Notes: generated by a model from the letters alone, not told the origin. 64,000 bases of DNA from Clostridia bacterium (GCA_910576205.1 CAJTHL010000013.1:93672-157671); one strand, 5' to 3'; shown: positions 7,849 to 17,139, numbered from the stretch's first letter. Program-made: numbers and translations.

Positions 7849-8874
7849 ATGATAATTGTAATGAAACCCAAGGCTCCCCGGGCTTCCGTGGAGCACGTGG
7901 TCAGCGTCATCCGGGAAAACGGGCTGGAAACCCATTTATCGGAGGGAAAAGAAGTCACCATAATCGGCGTGGTGGGGGACAAGACGCGTCTTTCGGACGT
8001 CAATCTCCAGATTGCCCCGGACGTGGAAAAAATCGTTCCCATCACAGAATCTTATAAACTCAGCAACCGGAAATTCCACCCGGAGCCAAGCGCCATCCAG
8101 GTGGGGAATACAAAGATCGGGCCGGATAATCTGACGGTTATGGCCGGGCCCTGCGCCATTGAATCCGAGAAGCAGCTTCTCTCCATCGCCCACGCGGTAA
8201 AGACGGCCGGAGCCACCTTTTTAAGAGGCGGCGCATACAAACCCCGCACCTCCCCCTACTCCTTCCAGGGACTGGAGGAGGAAGGCCTTCTCTATCTGAA
8301 AAGAGCCCGGGAGGAAACAGGCCTTGCCACTATCTGCGAGGTTATCAGCCGGGAGTCTCTGGCCTGCGCCGCAAAGTATGTGGACATGATCCAGATCGGC
8401 GCCCGGAACATGCAGAATTTCCAGCTTCTTAGGGAGGTGGGGCGGGCAGGAATCCCCGTCCTTTTAAAGCGGGGGCTCTCCGCCACCATCGACGAGTGGC
8501 TCAACGCCGCCGAGTACATTATCTCCGAGGGGAACCCCAACGTGGTTCTCTGCGAGCGCGGCATCCGCACCTACGAGACCTCCACCAGGAACACCCTGGA
8601 TATCAGCGCCGTGCCTGTGCTGAAATCCAAGACCCATCTGCCCGTAATCGTGGACCCCAGCCATGCCTCCGGCGTCTGGGAATACGTGGCCCCGCTGTCC
8701 AGATGCGCCGTGGCCGTAGGGGCGGACGGTCTTATGATTGAGGTTCACGACAATCCGGAGTGCGCCCTGTCCGACGGACCCCAGTCCCTGACCTTTAACC
8801 ACTTTTCCCAGCTGACGGAAGAGCTGCGCGCTTACGCGGCCTTACAGAACAGGGCCTTTAAGGAAGCCCCGTAA
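7849..8874 (+). CDS. aroF: 3-deoxy-7-phosphoheptulonate (DAHP) synthase
   Basis: First step of the shikimate pathway: condenses phosphoenolpyruvate and erythrose 4-phosphate. 341 aa, type I-beta form as in Thermotoga: a ferredoxin-like N-terminal regulatory domain (about residues 1-70, IIVMKPKAPRASVEHVV) then the TIM barrel with GPCAIES, RGGAYKPRTSPYSFQG, KRGLSATIDEW and VDPSHASG metal/substrate motifs. The N-terminal domain is the site of feedback inhibition in homologues. The frame is open from 7753, but ATG 7849 has GAGG 8 nt upstream and fits the family. It heads an operon with prephenate dehydrogenase and EPSP synthase. Confidence 0.95.
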   Translation: MIIVMKPKAPRASVEHVVSVIRENGLETHLSEGKEVTIIGVVGDKTRLSDVNLQIAPDVEKIVPITESYKLSNRKFHPEPSAIQVGNTKIGPDNLTVMAGPCAIESEKQLLSIAHAVKTAGATFLRGGAYKPRTSPYSFQGLEEEGLLYLKRAREETGLATICEVISRESLACAAKYVDMIQIGARNMQNFQLLREVGRAGIPVLLKRGLSATIDEWLNAAEYIISEGNPNVVLCERGIRTYETSTRNTLDISAVPVLKSKTHLPVIVDPSHASGVWEYVAPLSRCAVAVGADGLMIEVHDNPECALSDGPQSLTFNHFSQLTEELRAYAALQNRAFKEAP

Positions 8875-8906
8875 AATCACGGGGATAATTCTGACAGGAG
8901 TTTTCT

Positions 8907-10007
8907 ATGACTTATTTTGACACCATCGGCTTTATCGGCCTGGGACTCATCGGCGGTTCCATTGCCAGGGCCATAAAATATTTTTATCCGGACACTTATC
9001 TCATGGCCTGCAGCCGCACAGCCTCCACCCTGAAGGCAGCACGGGAGGAGGGCGTCATCGACCAGGTGTGCTCTGACGTGGACGGTTCTTTCGGGCGCTG
9101 CCAGCTGATATTCCTGTGCGCCCCCGTCTCCGCCAACGCCTCCTATCTGGCCCGGCTAAAGGATGTGACTTCGGATTCCTGCATTCTGACGGATGTGGGA
9201 AGCACCAAGACCGACATCCATGAGAAGGTAAAGGAACTGGGGCTTACTTCCCGCTTTATCGGCGGTCACCCCATGGCCGGATCGGAAAAAACAGGCTTTT
9301 CCAGCTCCAGGCGGCTGCTCATTGAAAATGCCTACTATATTCTGACCCCCGGCGAGGATGTGCCGGAAGCGGAGGTAAAACGCATGGAGGCTTTTGTGGC
9401 CTCCCTGAAGGCCCTTCCTCTCATTCTGCCCTACGCCTACCATGACTATGTGACGGCGGCCATCAGCCATCTGCCCCATCTCATTGCGGCCTCCCTGGTA
9501 AACCTGGTCCGCGACCTGGATTCCCGGGAGGAAACCATGAAAAAAGTGGCGGCCGGAGGCTTTAAGGATATTACCCGCATCGCCTCCTCCTCCCCGGAAA
9601 TGTGGGAACAGATCTGCATGACCAACCGGGAAAATATCGAAAAAGTGCTTTTAAGCTACATGGCCTCCCTGGAGGAAATCCGGAAAAGCCTTTCCAGTTC
9701 TTCCGGCGGGGAAATCCATGCCCTCTTTGAGAGCTCCCGGGATTACCGCAATTCCATCCCGGACGTATCCGCAGGCCCCATCAAAAAGGAGTACGCCCTG
9801 TACTGCGACATGGTGGACGAGGCCGGAGGCATCGCCACCCTGGCCACTATCCTGGCCACCAGCGGCATCAGTCTGAAAAACATCGGCATTATCCATAACC
9901 GGGAGTTTGAGGAGGCTGTTCTGCGGGTGGAGTTTTACGAAGGGGAGGCTTACGAAAAAGCAGTGGAAATATTGAGAAAATACCGGTATACGGTATATAC
10001 CCGGTAG
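8907..10007 (+). CDS. tyrA: Prephenate dehydrogenase with C-terminal ACT domain
   Basis: Converts prephenate to 4-hydroxyphenylpyruvate in tyrosine synthesis. 366 aa: NAD(P)-binding Rossmann motif GLGLIGGSIA at the N-terminus, GGHPMAGSEKTGF substrate-site motif near residue 125, the helical dimerisation domain with ISHLPHLIAASL, and a C-terminal ACT domain (from about residue 295, AGGIATLATILATSGISLKN) that usually binds tyrosine as feedback inhibitor. It follows the DAHP synthase gene by 32 bp in the same transcript. Confidence 0.94.
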   Translation: MTYFDTIGFIGLGLIGGSIARAIKYFYPDTYLMACSRTASTLKAAREEGVIDQVCSDVDGSFGRCQLIFLCAPVSANASYLARLKDVTSDSCILTDVGSTKTDIHEKVKELGLTSRFIGGHPMAGSEKTGFSSSRRLLIENAYYILTPGEDVPEAEVKRMEAFVASLKALPLILPYAYHDYVTAAISHLPHLIAASLVNLVRDLDSREETMKKVAAGGFKDITRIASSSPEMWEQICMTNRENIEKVLLSYMASLEEIRKSLSSSSGGEIHALFESSRDYRNSIPDVSAGPIKKEYALYCDMVDEAGGIATLATILATSGISLKNIGIIHNREFEEAVLRVEFYEGEAYEKAVEILRKYRYTVYTR

Positions 10008-10081
10008 GCATTTAATATTTTTCCGGTTCCGGCTGTCCACACCAGACGCACATACAGGGATCGGATCGGAAAGGGATTTTT

Positions 10082-11368
10082 ATGGTTATTTCAGAAATCA
10101 GACATGGACTGCACGGGGAGCTTACGGTACCCGGGGATAAATCCATCTCCCACCGGGCCGTAATGCTGGGGGCCCTGGCTGAGGGAACCACCTCTGTAAG
10201 ACATTTTTTAAAGGGGGCGGACTGTCTTTCCACCATTGACTGCTTCCGCCGTCTGGGGATTCACATAGAAGAAACGGACGGGGAGCTTCTCATCCACGGA
10301 AAGGGGCTTCACGGGCTTAATCCCCCGGACTCCTGGCTGAATGTGGGCAACAGCGGCACTACCACCCGGCTGATCTCCGGGATTCTGGCGGCCCAGCCCT
10401 TTGTCACGGTCTTAAACGGCGACGCCTCCATCCAGAGCCGCCCCATGGGGCGCATTATGGAACCCCTGGGACAGATGGGGGCAGACATCCGAAGCTTAAA
10501 GGGCAACGGCTGCGCTCCCCTGGAAATCACAGGAGGACCCCTGAAGGGCATCTCCTATCATTCCCGGGTGGCCTCCGCCCAGGTAAAATCCGCCGTCCTT
10601 CTGGCCGGACTCTACGCCGACGGCCCTTCTTCCGTCACGGAACCGGCTCTCTCCCGGAATCACACAGAGCTGATGCTGGAGGCCTTTGGCGGACGGGTGG
10701 AGACCGTGCCGGAAGCTCAAAAGGCCACGGTTTATCCCGAACCGACCTTAAAGGGCCGGGCTGTCCTGGTGCCGGGAGATATCTCCTCCGCCGCCTACTT
10801 TATAGCGGCCGCCTGCATCACCCCCCGCTCGGAGGTGCTGATACGGCAGGTGGGCATCAATCCCACAAGAGCAGGTATGCTGAAAATCTGCGGGCAGATG
10901 GGCGCGGATATTACCCTGTTAAATGTGACGGAAGGTCCGGGGGAACCCATGGCTGACCTGCTGGTGCGCTCCTCCTCCCTCACAGGCACGGTTATTGAGG
11001 GTAGCATCATTCCTGCCCTTATTGACGAGCTGCCCATCCTGGCGGTTATGGCCTGCTTTGCCAGCGGGACCACAGTGATCCGTGACGCGGCCGAGCTGAA
11101 GGTGAAGGAATCCAACCGCATCGACGCCATGGTGGAAAATCTGTCCGCTATGGGCGCACATATCAGGGCAACCGACGACGGCATGGTGATCGAGGGGGGC
11201 AGCTCCCTCCACGGCGCAGTTATTGACAGCCGCCTGGATCACCGGGTTGCCATGTCCTTTGCCGTGGCCGCGCTGAATGCCGCCGGAAAAACCCACATCC
11301 GGGGGGCATCCTGCGTGGACATTTCCTACCCGTCATTTTTTGAGGATCTGCGGGGACTTTCCCGGTAA
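10082..11368 (+). CDS. aroA: 3-phosphoshikimate 1-carboxyvinyltransferase (EPSP synthase)
   Basis: Adds enolpyruvate from PEP to shikimate 3-phosphate. 428 aa, normal length. VPGDKSISHRAVMLGALA and NVGNSGTTTRLISGIL are the two signature regions; ELPILAVMACFASG and the late LKVKESNRIDAM motif are also present. The PEP-loop reads GNSGTTTR with no glycine-to-alanine change, and the overall pattern looks like the Bacillus-type (class II) enzyme. Third gene of the aromatic operon, 74 bp after tyrA. Confidence 0.95.
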   Translation: MVISEIRHGLHGELTVPGDKSISHRAVMLGALAEGTTSVRHFLKGADCLSTIDCFRRLGIHIEETDGELLIHGKGLHGLNPPDSWLNVGNSGTTTRLISGILAAQPFVTVLNGDASIQSRPMGRIMEPLGQMGADIRSLKGNGCAPLEITGGPLKGISYHSRVASAQVKSAVLLAGLYADGPSSVTEPALSRNHTELMLEAFGGRVETVPEAQKATVYPEPTLKGRAVLVPGDISSAAYFIAAACITPRSEVLIRQVGINPTRAGMLKICGQMGADITLLNVTEGPGEPMADLLVRSSSLTGTVIEGSIIPALIDELPILAVMACFASGTTVIRDAAELKVKESNRIDAMVENLSAMGAHIRATDDGMVIEGGSSLHGAVIDSRLDHRVAMSFAVAALNAAGKTHIRGASCVDISYPSFFEDLRGLSR

Positions 11369-11481
11369 TCTTCTGGGAAAAAGGGCATTTTCCAGGCCTG
11401 CCTCTGGTCAGACGACAGTTTTATTTATAGAAGCTTACCGAACTGCAAATGTCCGGTAAAGGATGAAAGGACTTTCCAGCT

Positions 11482-12912
11482 ATGGTATTTTCCAGCACTG
11501 TATTTTTATTCGCGTTCCTGCCTGTCACCGTAATCGGCTACTATATCCTGCCCCGGTTCCTGCGCAACATTTTCCTCTTTCTGGTAAGCATTGCCTTCTA
11601 TGCCTACGGAGAGCCGGAATTTGTGCTGGTGCTGCTGCTCTCCATTGGCGTCAACTACGTCTTTGGTCTGCTGGTGGACCGTTTCCGGGAGAAAAAGCTT
11701 CTGGCAAGGCTTATTCTGCTGCTGATGCTGGTCTTTAACTTCAGCTTCCTGGTGGTCTGCAAATATATGAATTTCATCACGGGAAATTTACAGAAAGTCC
11801 TGGGAGATTCCGTCACCGTGACGGATATCGCCCTGCCCATCGGTATTTCCTTTTTTACCTTCCAGGCAGTTTCCTATGTGCTGGATATCTACCGGCAGCA
11901 CGGGGAGGTGCAGAAAAATCCCCTAAACGTAGGACTTTATATCTCCTTCTTCCCTCAGCTTATCGCCGGGCCCATTGTCCGCTATGAGACAGTGGCAAAG
12001 GAAATCAGAAAACGCTATTTCTCCTTTTCCGAGGTGTCCATCGGCGTGAAACGTTTCCTGATGGGACTTGGAAAAAAGGTGTTGCTGGCCAACTCCATGG
12101 CCGTGGTGGCCGACTATGCCTTTGGACTTTCCGATTACGCCGCCATGCCCATGGGCACGGCCTGGATGGGCGCTATCGCCTACTCTTTCCAGATCTTCTT
12201 TGACTTTTCCGGCTACTCCGATATGGCTATCGGCCTGGGACTTATATTTGGTTTCCATTTTCTGGAAAACTTTAATTACCCTTACATTTCCCGCTCCGTA
12301 TCAGAATTCTGGAGAAGATGGCATATTTCCCTGGGCACCTGGTTCAGGGACTACGTATACATCCCTCTGGGGGGAAGCCGGGTAAAGCTGCCCCGCCTGA
12401 TCTTAAACCTCTTTATTGTCTGGGCCCTCACCGGCATCTGGCACGGGGCAAGCTGGAATTTCCTGTGCTGGGGACTGTTTTACTTTGTGTTCCTGGCCTT
12501 TGAAAAGCTGACAGGATTCCCGGAAAAAAGAAAGCACTGGGGTTTTCTGCTCTTGAAAATCCCCTACGTGGCTGTAACGCTTCTGGCGGTTATTTTTGGA
12601 TGGTGCATCTTCCGCGCCCCGGACCTGGCCCACGCCTCCCAGTATATCCAGACTATGCTTGGCATGAACAGCCAGGTCCTCACAGACATTGACACTCTGT
12701 ATTATTTCCGGGAATACCGGTTCTTCTTCGGCGCCTGCCTTCTTCTGTCCACACCCCTTATAAAAGTGATTGCGGATTTTTGCAGAAGGCACCTGCTTAT
12801 ACACCAGATCTACCAGGTGTGCGTGCCTGTGTGGTACATGGGCGTTCTCTTCGTCTGTATCGCGGAGCTGGTGCTTGGAACCCACAATCCCTTTATCTAC
12901 TTTAATTTTTAA
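11482..12912 (+). CDS. MBOAT family O-acyltransferase (AlgI/DltB/PatA-like)
   Basis: Polytopic membrane protein of 476 aa (about ten segments) of the membrane-bound O-acyltransferase family that passes acyl groups across the membrane to surface polymers. The catalytic histidine region is GIWHGASWNFLCWGLFYF, and the conserved FFPQLIAGPIVRYE and DFSGYSDMAIGLG blocks are present. No dlt genes are nearby; the partner is the DHHW/AlgX-like protein 15 bp downstream, a pairing known for polysaccharide or peptidoglycan acetylation systems. ATG 11482 has AAAGGA upstream. Whether it reads through from aroA is unclear; no good terminator was seen in the 113-bp gap. Confidence 0.9.
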   Translation: MVFSSTVFLFAFLPVTVIGYYILPRFLRNIFLFLVSIAFYAYGEPEFVLVLLLSIGVNYVFGLLVDRFREKKLLARLILLLMLVFNFSFLVVCKYMNFITGNLQKVLGDSVTVTDIALPIGISFFTFQAVSYVLDIYRQHGEVQKNPLNVGLYISFFPQLIAGPIVRYETVAKEIRKRYFSFSEVSIGVKRFLMGLGKKVLLANSMAVVADYAFGLSDYAAMPMGTAWMGAIAYSFQIFFDFSGYSDMAIGLGLIFGFHFLENFNYPYISRSVSEFWRRWHISLGTWFRDYVYIPLGGSRVKLPRLILNLFIVWALTGIWHGASWNFLCWGLFYFVFLAFEKLTGFPEKRKHWGFLLLKIPYVAVTLLAVIFGWCIFRAPDLAHASQYIQTMLGMNSQVLTDIDTLYYFREYRFFFGACLLLSTPLIKVIADFCRRHLLIHQIYQVCVPVWYMGVLFVCIAELVLGTHNPFIYFNF

Positions 12913-12927
12913 ACTGAGGAGTATCCT

Positions 12928-14142
12928 ATGGAGAAAATAAAGGCAGTCTTAAAAAAATCCGTCAAGGTCTTAAAAATTCTTTTTGCCAACTGGGAATGCA
13001 AGCTGCTGGCTCTGGCTTTCTTTGGCATAATCTTCTTTTACGGCTGGCAGGAGCGCATGATTCTCAAAGATTTTGTGGATATTCTGGCCTCCGGCGACAG
13101 CGCGGCCATCCAGGAATCCCTGAGTGGCCTGGAGAAAACCTATCAGGAGAACACCTACGGCAAGAATCAGCTGGTGAATCTGGACGGGGCCTTGTACAAC
13201 ATAGCCGGGCGTACCCGCATGAACGATGTGATAAAGCTGAATAACGGCCATCTCACAAGCGTCCGGGAACAGAGCCTGGAAGCCCCCCAGAACGCGGATA
13301 CCATTGTGTATACCCATCAGTACTTAGGGATCCGGGAGATTCCCTTCCTCTTTGTGCTGGCTCCCTACAATATCTGCGCCCTGGACAAACAGCTTCCCCT
13401 AAAGGTCTCCGACTATACAAACGAGGACGCGGATGTATTTATGAATGTGTTGTACGAAAACAATGTCCCGGTTCTGGATTTGCGCAAAACCCTTCACCAG
13501 GAAGGCCTCGACCACTACGACATGTTCTTTAAGACGGACCATCACTGGACCATAGAGGGCTCCTTCTGGGCCTTTCAGAAGCTTACGGATTATATGGAAA
13601 AAAACTGGGATTTTCCCATCGATCCGGTGTGTACAGACCCTGCCAATTACCAGACCGACGTCTATAAGGAATGGTCCCTGGGCTCCAAGGGAAAGCGCAC
13701 AGGCCGCTATTTTACGGGCATCGACGATTTCTCGCTGATCTATCCGAAATTTGATACCCAGATGAGCCTCTCCATCCCCGCAGAGGGCATTGAGCGCTCC
13801 GGCAGCTTTTACGACGCTATCTTTGCCATGGACCGCATCCAGCAGACGGATTACTTTGCCATGATTCCCTACGACGCCTACATCGGAGGCATCTATCCCC
13901 TGGTAATTCACGAGAATCCCGGGGCAAAGACAGACAAAAAAATCCTTTTGATAAAGGATTCTTATGCTTCCCCTGTGGAGGCCTTTCTCTCCACCTGCTT
14001 TACCCAGGTACACTGCATCGACATGCGCCAGTACGAGGGAAAGGTAGGGGACTATATTGAAGAATTCCAGCCGGATGGCGTAATCTGTTTCTACAACACC
14101 CAGATGGTGATTAACGCGGAAATGTTCTGGTTCGGGTTCTAA
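12928..14142 (+). CDS. DHHW-family (AlgJ/AlgX-like) membrane-anchored acyltransferase partner
   Basis: 404 aa with one N-terminal membrane anchor (LLALAFFGIIFFYGW, about residues 28-42) and an extracellular SGNH-like domain. The name-giving motif is visible in MFFKTDHHWTIEG, and a second conserved block holds the catalytic serine candidate in LLIKDSYASPVEAF. In related systems this protein receives acetyl groups from the MBOAT protein and transfers them to an extracellular polymer. It directly follows the MBOAT gene. Its stop overlaps the convergent channel gene by 4 bp, so the two transcripts overlap at their ends. Confidence 0.85.
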   Translation: MEKIKAVLKKSVKVLKILFANWECKLLALAFFGIIFFYGWQERMILKDFVDILASGDSAAIQESLSGLEKTYQENTYGKNQLVNLDGALYNIAGRTRMNDVIKLNNGHLTSVREQSLEAPQNADTIVYTHQYLGIREIPFLFVLAPYNICALDKQLPLKVSDYTNEDADVFMNVLYENNVPVLDLRKTLHQEGLDHYDMFFKTDHHWTIEGSFWAFQKLTDYMEKNWDFPIDPVCTDPANYQTDVYKEWSLGSKGKRTGRYFTGIDDFSLIYPKFDTQMSLSIPAEGIERSGSFYDAIFAMDRIQQTDYFAMIPYDAYIGGIYPLVIHENPGAKTDKKILLIKDSYASPVEAFLSTCFTQVHCIDMRQYEGKVGDYIEEFQPDGVICFYNTQMVINAEMFWFGF

Positions 14143-15335
14143 ACCTCCACCTCCACCGCGTCCCGGATCATTTTCTTTGTGTACAGCAGAATGGTATCGC
14201 CCTCTGCCAGTTTAAGGCTTCCCGTGGGAATAAGAAGCCTGTCCTCCCGCCGGACCATGACAATCAGGGTCTGGCGGGAAATATCCAGTTCCCGGATCTC
14301 CAGTCCCACCCAGGGATGCCGCTTCTTTAAAGTCAGCTCTTTCAGACGGATTCCCGCCTCATCCCGATACCCCTCCGCACCAAGGACAATGGCGTCTCCC
14401 TGACAGATAAGCGTGTCTCCTCTGGGCACCACCACATCCCCGTCTCTCTGGATTACCGCAATCAGAAGGCCCGGAGGAAGAGGCAGGTCCATCACCCGCA
14501 TATCCAGCCAGGGATGATCCTCCCCCTCCACCTCCAGCCGCACAAACCGGATATCCGCCTCCACGGAATAGTCGCTGAAAGTTTTCAAGCGGGTATACTG
14601 CTCCACAAATCCGGCGGAAAGGATACCTGTGGGGATGGCCACCATTCCCACCCCCAGAAAAGTGATAATAATACCGAAAATCCGCCCCGCTATGGTGATG
14701 GGGTAGATATCCCCGTACCCCACGGTCAGCAGGGTGGAAACCGCCCACCAGAAGCCAGAGAAGGCGTTGGAAAACACCTCCGGCTGCGCCTCATGCTCCA
14801 GGCTGTACATAAACAGGGAGGCGGCGGTCATAAGGACCAGGATAATAAATACCGAGGACAGAATCTGATCCCGCTTGCTGTTGATGACTTCCCCGATCAC
14901 ATTCAGGGCGTCGTAGTAGGCGTTTACCCGGAACAGGCGGAAAATACGCACCACGCGGAACATGCGGAAAGCCACCACTCCCGCCGGGAAGAAGATGGGC
15001 AGGAAAAAGGGCAGAAACGCCAGCATGTCAATGACGCCGTTAAAGGATAACACATATTTCTTTATGGCGTCCCTTCTGGTCAGCTTGGGAAACAGGTATT
15101 CCGCCGTCCACAGACGCAGAAAATACTCGATGGCAAAACCCACCACCGTAATAAACTCAATAGTCTCCAGAAGCCCCAGATAGGGTTTCGAGCTGTCAAA
15201 AGTCGTAAAAATGGCAATAAAAAGGTTTGTCAAAATCATGACAATCACCGCAATATCAAAAATCCTGCTGGGCCAGTCCTCGTCATACCCAATCTGGATA
15301 ATCTCAAAAATCCTCTTTTTATGCGCCTGTGCCAT
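14139..15335 (-). CDS. Voltage-gated-type potassium channel with two TrkA-C (RCK_C) domains
   Basis: 398 aa. Six predicted membrane segments precede the pore; the selectivity filter reads TLLTVGYGDIYP, diagnostic for K+ channels. S4 is rich in positively charged residues (FRMFRVVRIFRLFRVNAYYD), suggesting a voltage sensor. After the last helix come two TrkA-C ligand-binding modules (about residues 250-320 and 325-398). There is no N-terminal RCK Rossmann domain, so nucleotide gating is doubtful; a small ligand such as c-di-AMP could bind TrkA-C, but that is inference. It is last of the minus-strand dap group, 46 bp after a small cysteine-containing protein gene. Confidence 0.9.
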   Translation of the reverse strand: MAQAHKKRIFEIIQIGYDEDWPSRIFDIAVIVMILTNLFIAIFTTFDSSKPYLGLLETIEFITVVGFAIEYFLRLWTAEYLFPKLTRRDAIKKYVLSFNGVIDMLAFLPFFLPIFFPAGVVAFRMFRVVRIFRLFRVNAYYDALNVIGEVINSKRDQILSSVFIILVLMTAASLFMYSLEHEAQPEVFSNAFSGFWWAVSTLLTVGYGDIYPITIAGRIFGIIITFLGVGMVAIPTGILSAGFVEQYTRLKTFSDYSVEADIRFVRLEVEGEDHPWLDMRVMDLPLPPGLLIAVIQRDGDVVVPRGDTLICQGDAIVLGAEGYRDEAGIRLKELTLKKRHPWVGLEIRELDISRQTLIVMVRREDRLLIPTGSLKLAEGDTILLYTKKMIRDAVEVEV

Positions 15336-15381
15336 GTCTCTGGCTCCCCCTCATCATTCCATTATGTAAATTTACAGAAAT

Positions 15382-15711
15382 TCAGTCCTCGTACCGGATA
15401 TAGGTATCCTTCTTCAATGCCAGATTACACTCCGCCTCCACGCATTTAATGATACCGTTGAGAATGGGACAGGACACATGTACGGGAAAATGTTCCTTGG
15501 CATAGTCAAACATAGGGCCCACTCCCGGCCTTTGCAGGCAGAGCTCATAGGCGTCAAACTCCTCCCCCAGCTCCTTCATCATGTTCTGGACGCTCTCACA
15601 CCCGGATTCCACCTGGATTTTAACGCCCACCTGATCCTCCATATCCACAGACTCCGCCGTTACTTTGGTCAGAAATCCGCAGACTCCCGGTTCAATCACT
15701 ACTTTTGTCAT
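15382..15711 (-). CDS. Small six-cysteine protein (probably DUF6951)
   Basis: 109 aa, soluble, with six cysteines in short motifs: PGVCGF, ESGCES, YELCLQ, HVSCP, IIKCVEAEC. The CP-x5-IKC-x3-EC spacing suggests metal or cluster binding, but no ligand can be named. I believe this matches DUF6951, without certainty. Start: ATG 15711 rather than the TTG at 15723, which lies too close to the AGGAGG. It sits between dapL and the potassium channel gene and is likely in the same transcript. Confidence 0.7.
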   Translation of the reverse strand: MTKVVIEPGVCGFLTKVTAESVDMEDQVGVKIQVESGCESVQNMMKELGEEFDAYELCLQRPGVGPMFDYAKEHFPVHVSCPILNGIIKCVEAECNLALKKDTYIRYED

Positions 15712-15787
15712 TTTACCTTTCAACCTCCTGCTACCTATTGCGTGTTATAATCTGTGCCTGGGAGAATCCCCGTGAGGGTTCCCTGGC

Positions 15788-17002
15788 CTACATGTTTTTG
15801 ATCCGCTCCAGAGCCTCCACCGTATTCTCGTAGGACCCAAAGGCTGTCAGACGGAAATACCCCTCCCCGCTGGGGCCAAAGCCGGAGCCTGGCGTGCCCA
15901 CCACGTTTGCCTTTTCCAGCAGACAGTCGAAGAACTCCCAGGAAGTCATTTTATCCGGGGTCTTTAACCAGATATAGGGGGCGTTCACGCCGCCGGACAC
16001 GGTGTACCCCGCGCCCTTAAGGCTTTCCAGGATAACCCTGGCATTCTTCATATAATAGGCCACCTGGGCCCTAAGCTGCTCTTTTCCCTCCTGGGAGTAC
16101 ACGGCCTCCCCGGCTCTTTGGACAATATAGGGAGCGCCGTTGTACTTGGTGCCGTGCCTTCTGGCCCACAGGGAATGAAGAGGCGTGCCCTGGCATTTCA
16201 GATCCTTTGGCACCACCGTATACCCCAGACGCACGCCGGTAAAGCCGGCGTTCTTGGAAAAGCTCTTAAGCTCTATGGCGCATTCCCTGGCTCCCGGGCA
16301 CTCGTAAATGGTGTGGGGCACATCCTCCTGGGAAATATAGGCCTCGTAGGCCGCGTCGTAGATAATCAGCGCGCCCACCTTACCGGCGTAGTCCACCCAC
16401 TCCTGGAGCCGGTCCTTTGTGATGGCCGAGCCTGTGGGATTGTTGGGGAAACACAGGTAAATCACATCCGGCGTCTCCCTGGGAATCTCCGGCGCAAAAC
16501 CATTTTCCGCCGTACAGGGCATGTAAATCACATTGCTCCAGGTTTCCGTCTTTGTGTCATAGACGCCGGTCCTTCCCGCCATCACGTTGGAATCCACGTA
16601 CACCGGATACACCGGGTCGCAGACGGCGATCTTTACGTCCAGGCTGAAAATCTCCTGGATATTTCCGGAGTCGCACTTGGCCCCGTCACTTACAAAAATC
16701 TCATCCGGAGAGATATCCGCCCCTCTGTCCTGGTAATCGGATTTTGCAATGGCATTTCGCAAAAACTCATAGCCCAGATCCGGCGCGTAGCCCCGGAAGG
16801 TCTCTGCATGGCCCATCTCGTCCACCGCCTTGTGCATGGCCTCCAGAATAGCCGGCGCCAGAGGCTGTGTCACGTCCCCGATGCTCAGGCGGATTACCTT
16901 TTTGTCCGGGTGGGCCGCCTCATATTCCCGCTGTTTTCTTCCCACCGTGGAAAAGAGGTAGCTTCCCGGCAGTTTCAGATAATTTTGATTTAATTTAAAC
17001 AT
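15788..17002 (-). CDS. dapL: LL-diaminopimelate aminotransferase
   Basis: Makes LL-2,6-diaminopimelate directly from tetrahydrodipicolinate, feeding lysine and peptidoglycan. 404 aa, class I/II PLP fold. The start MFKLNQNYLKLPGSYLF is typical of DapL, the PLP lysine is in SFSKNAGFTGVRLGY and the conserved FPNNPTG block is present. ATG 17002 has GGAGG 8 nt upstream; the frame's extension to 17089 runs through the repeat described at 17021 and is rejected. dapF lies upstream in the same direction, so the dap pathway ends are co-located. Confidence 0.95.
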   Translation of the reverse strand: MFKLNQNYLKLPGSYLFSTVGRKQREYEAAHPDKKVIRLSIGDVTQPLAPAILEAMHKAVDEMGHAETFRGYAPDLGYEFLRNAIAKSDYQDRGADISPDEIFVSDGAKCDSGNIQEIFSLDVKIAVCDPVYPVYVDSNVMAGRTGVYDTKTETWSNVIYMPCTAENGFAPEIPRETPDVIYLCFPNNPTGSAITKDRLQEWVDYAGKVGALIIYDAAYEAYISQEDVPHTIYECPGARECAIELKSFSKNAGFTGVRLGYTVVPKDLKCQGTPLHSLWARRHGTKYNGAPYIVQRAGEAVYSQEGKEQLRAQVAYYMKNARVILESLKGAGYTVSGGVNAPYIWLKTPDKMTSWEFFDCLLEKANVVGTPGSGFGPSGEGYFRLTAFGSYENTVEALERIKNM

Positions 17003-17020
17003 GTCCCGTTGCCTCCTATT

Positions 17021-17065
17021 TAAGTCGCTGCGCGACGACTCTAAAGGGAGAAGTCCCTTCGACGC
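17021..17065. repeat. 29-bp repeat unit plus partial copy upstream of dapL
   Basis: One full 29-bp unit (17021-17049, containing GTCGCTGCGCGAC, a 5-bp stem with a 3-nt loop) followed by a truncated second unit (GAAGTCCCTTCGACGC). The same arrangement recurs at 55938-56010 upstream of parC. Confidence 0.75.
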
Positions 17066-17139
17066 ACAGGATCTGAGAGAAACTTTCATTCGGAAATGCT
17101 CTCATGAAAGTTCCTCTCGTGCGCCTTCGCGACTTCTCC
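17046..17139. repeat. Imperfect inverted repeat in the dapF-dapL gap
   Basis: The outer arms (about 17046-17067 and 17119-17139, sharing GGAGAAGTC and GCGCAC-like blocks) and a perfect 9-bp inner pair (AACTTTCAT at 17081-17089, ATGAAAGTT at 17104-17112) can fold into a long interrupted hairpin. There is no T-run, so a simple terminator is unlikely. It may process or stabilise the dapF-dapL mRNA. Confidence 0.6.

Noticed and set aside
11463..11738. 91-aa frame overlapping the MBOAT start
   Set aside because: It is a shifted frame within the MBOAT gene and has no independent coding evidence.
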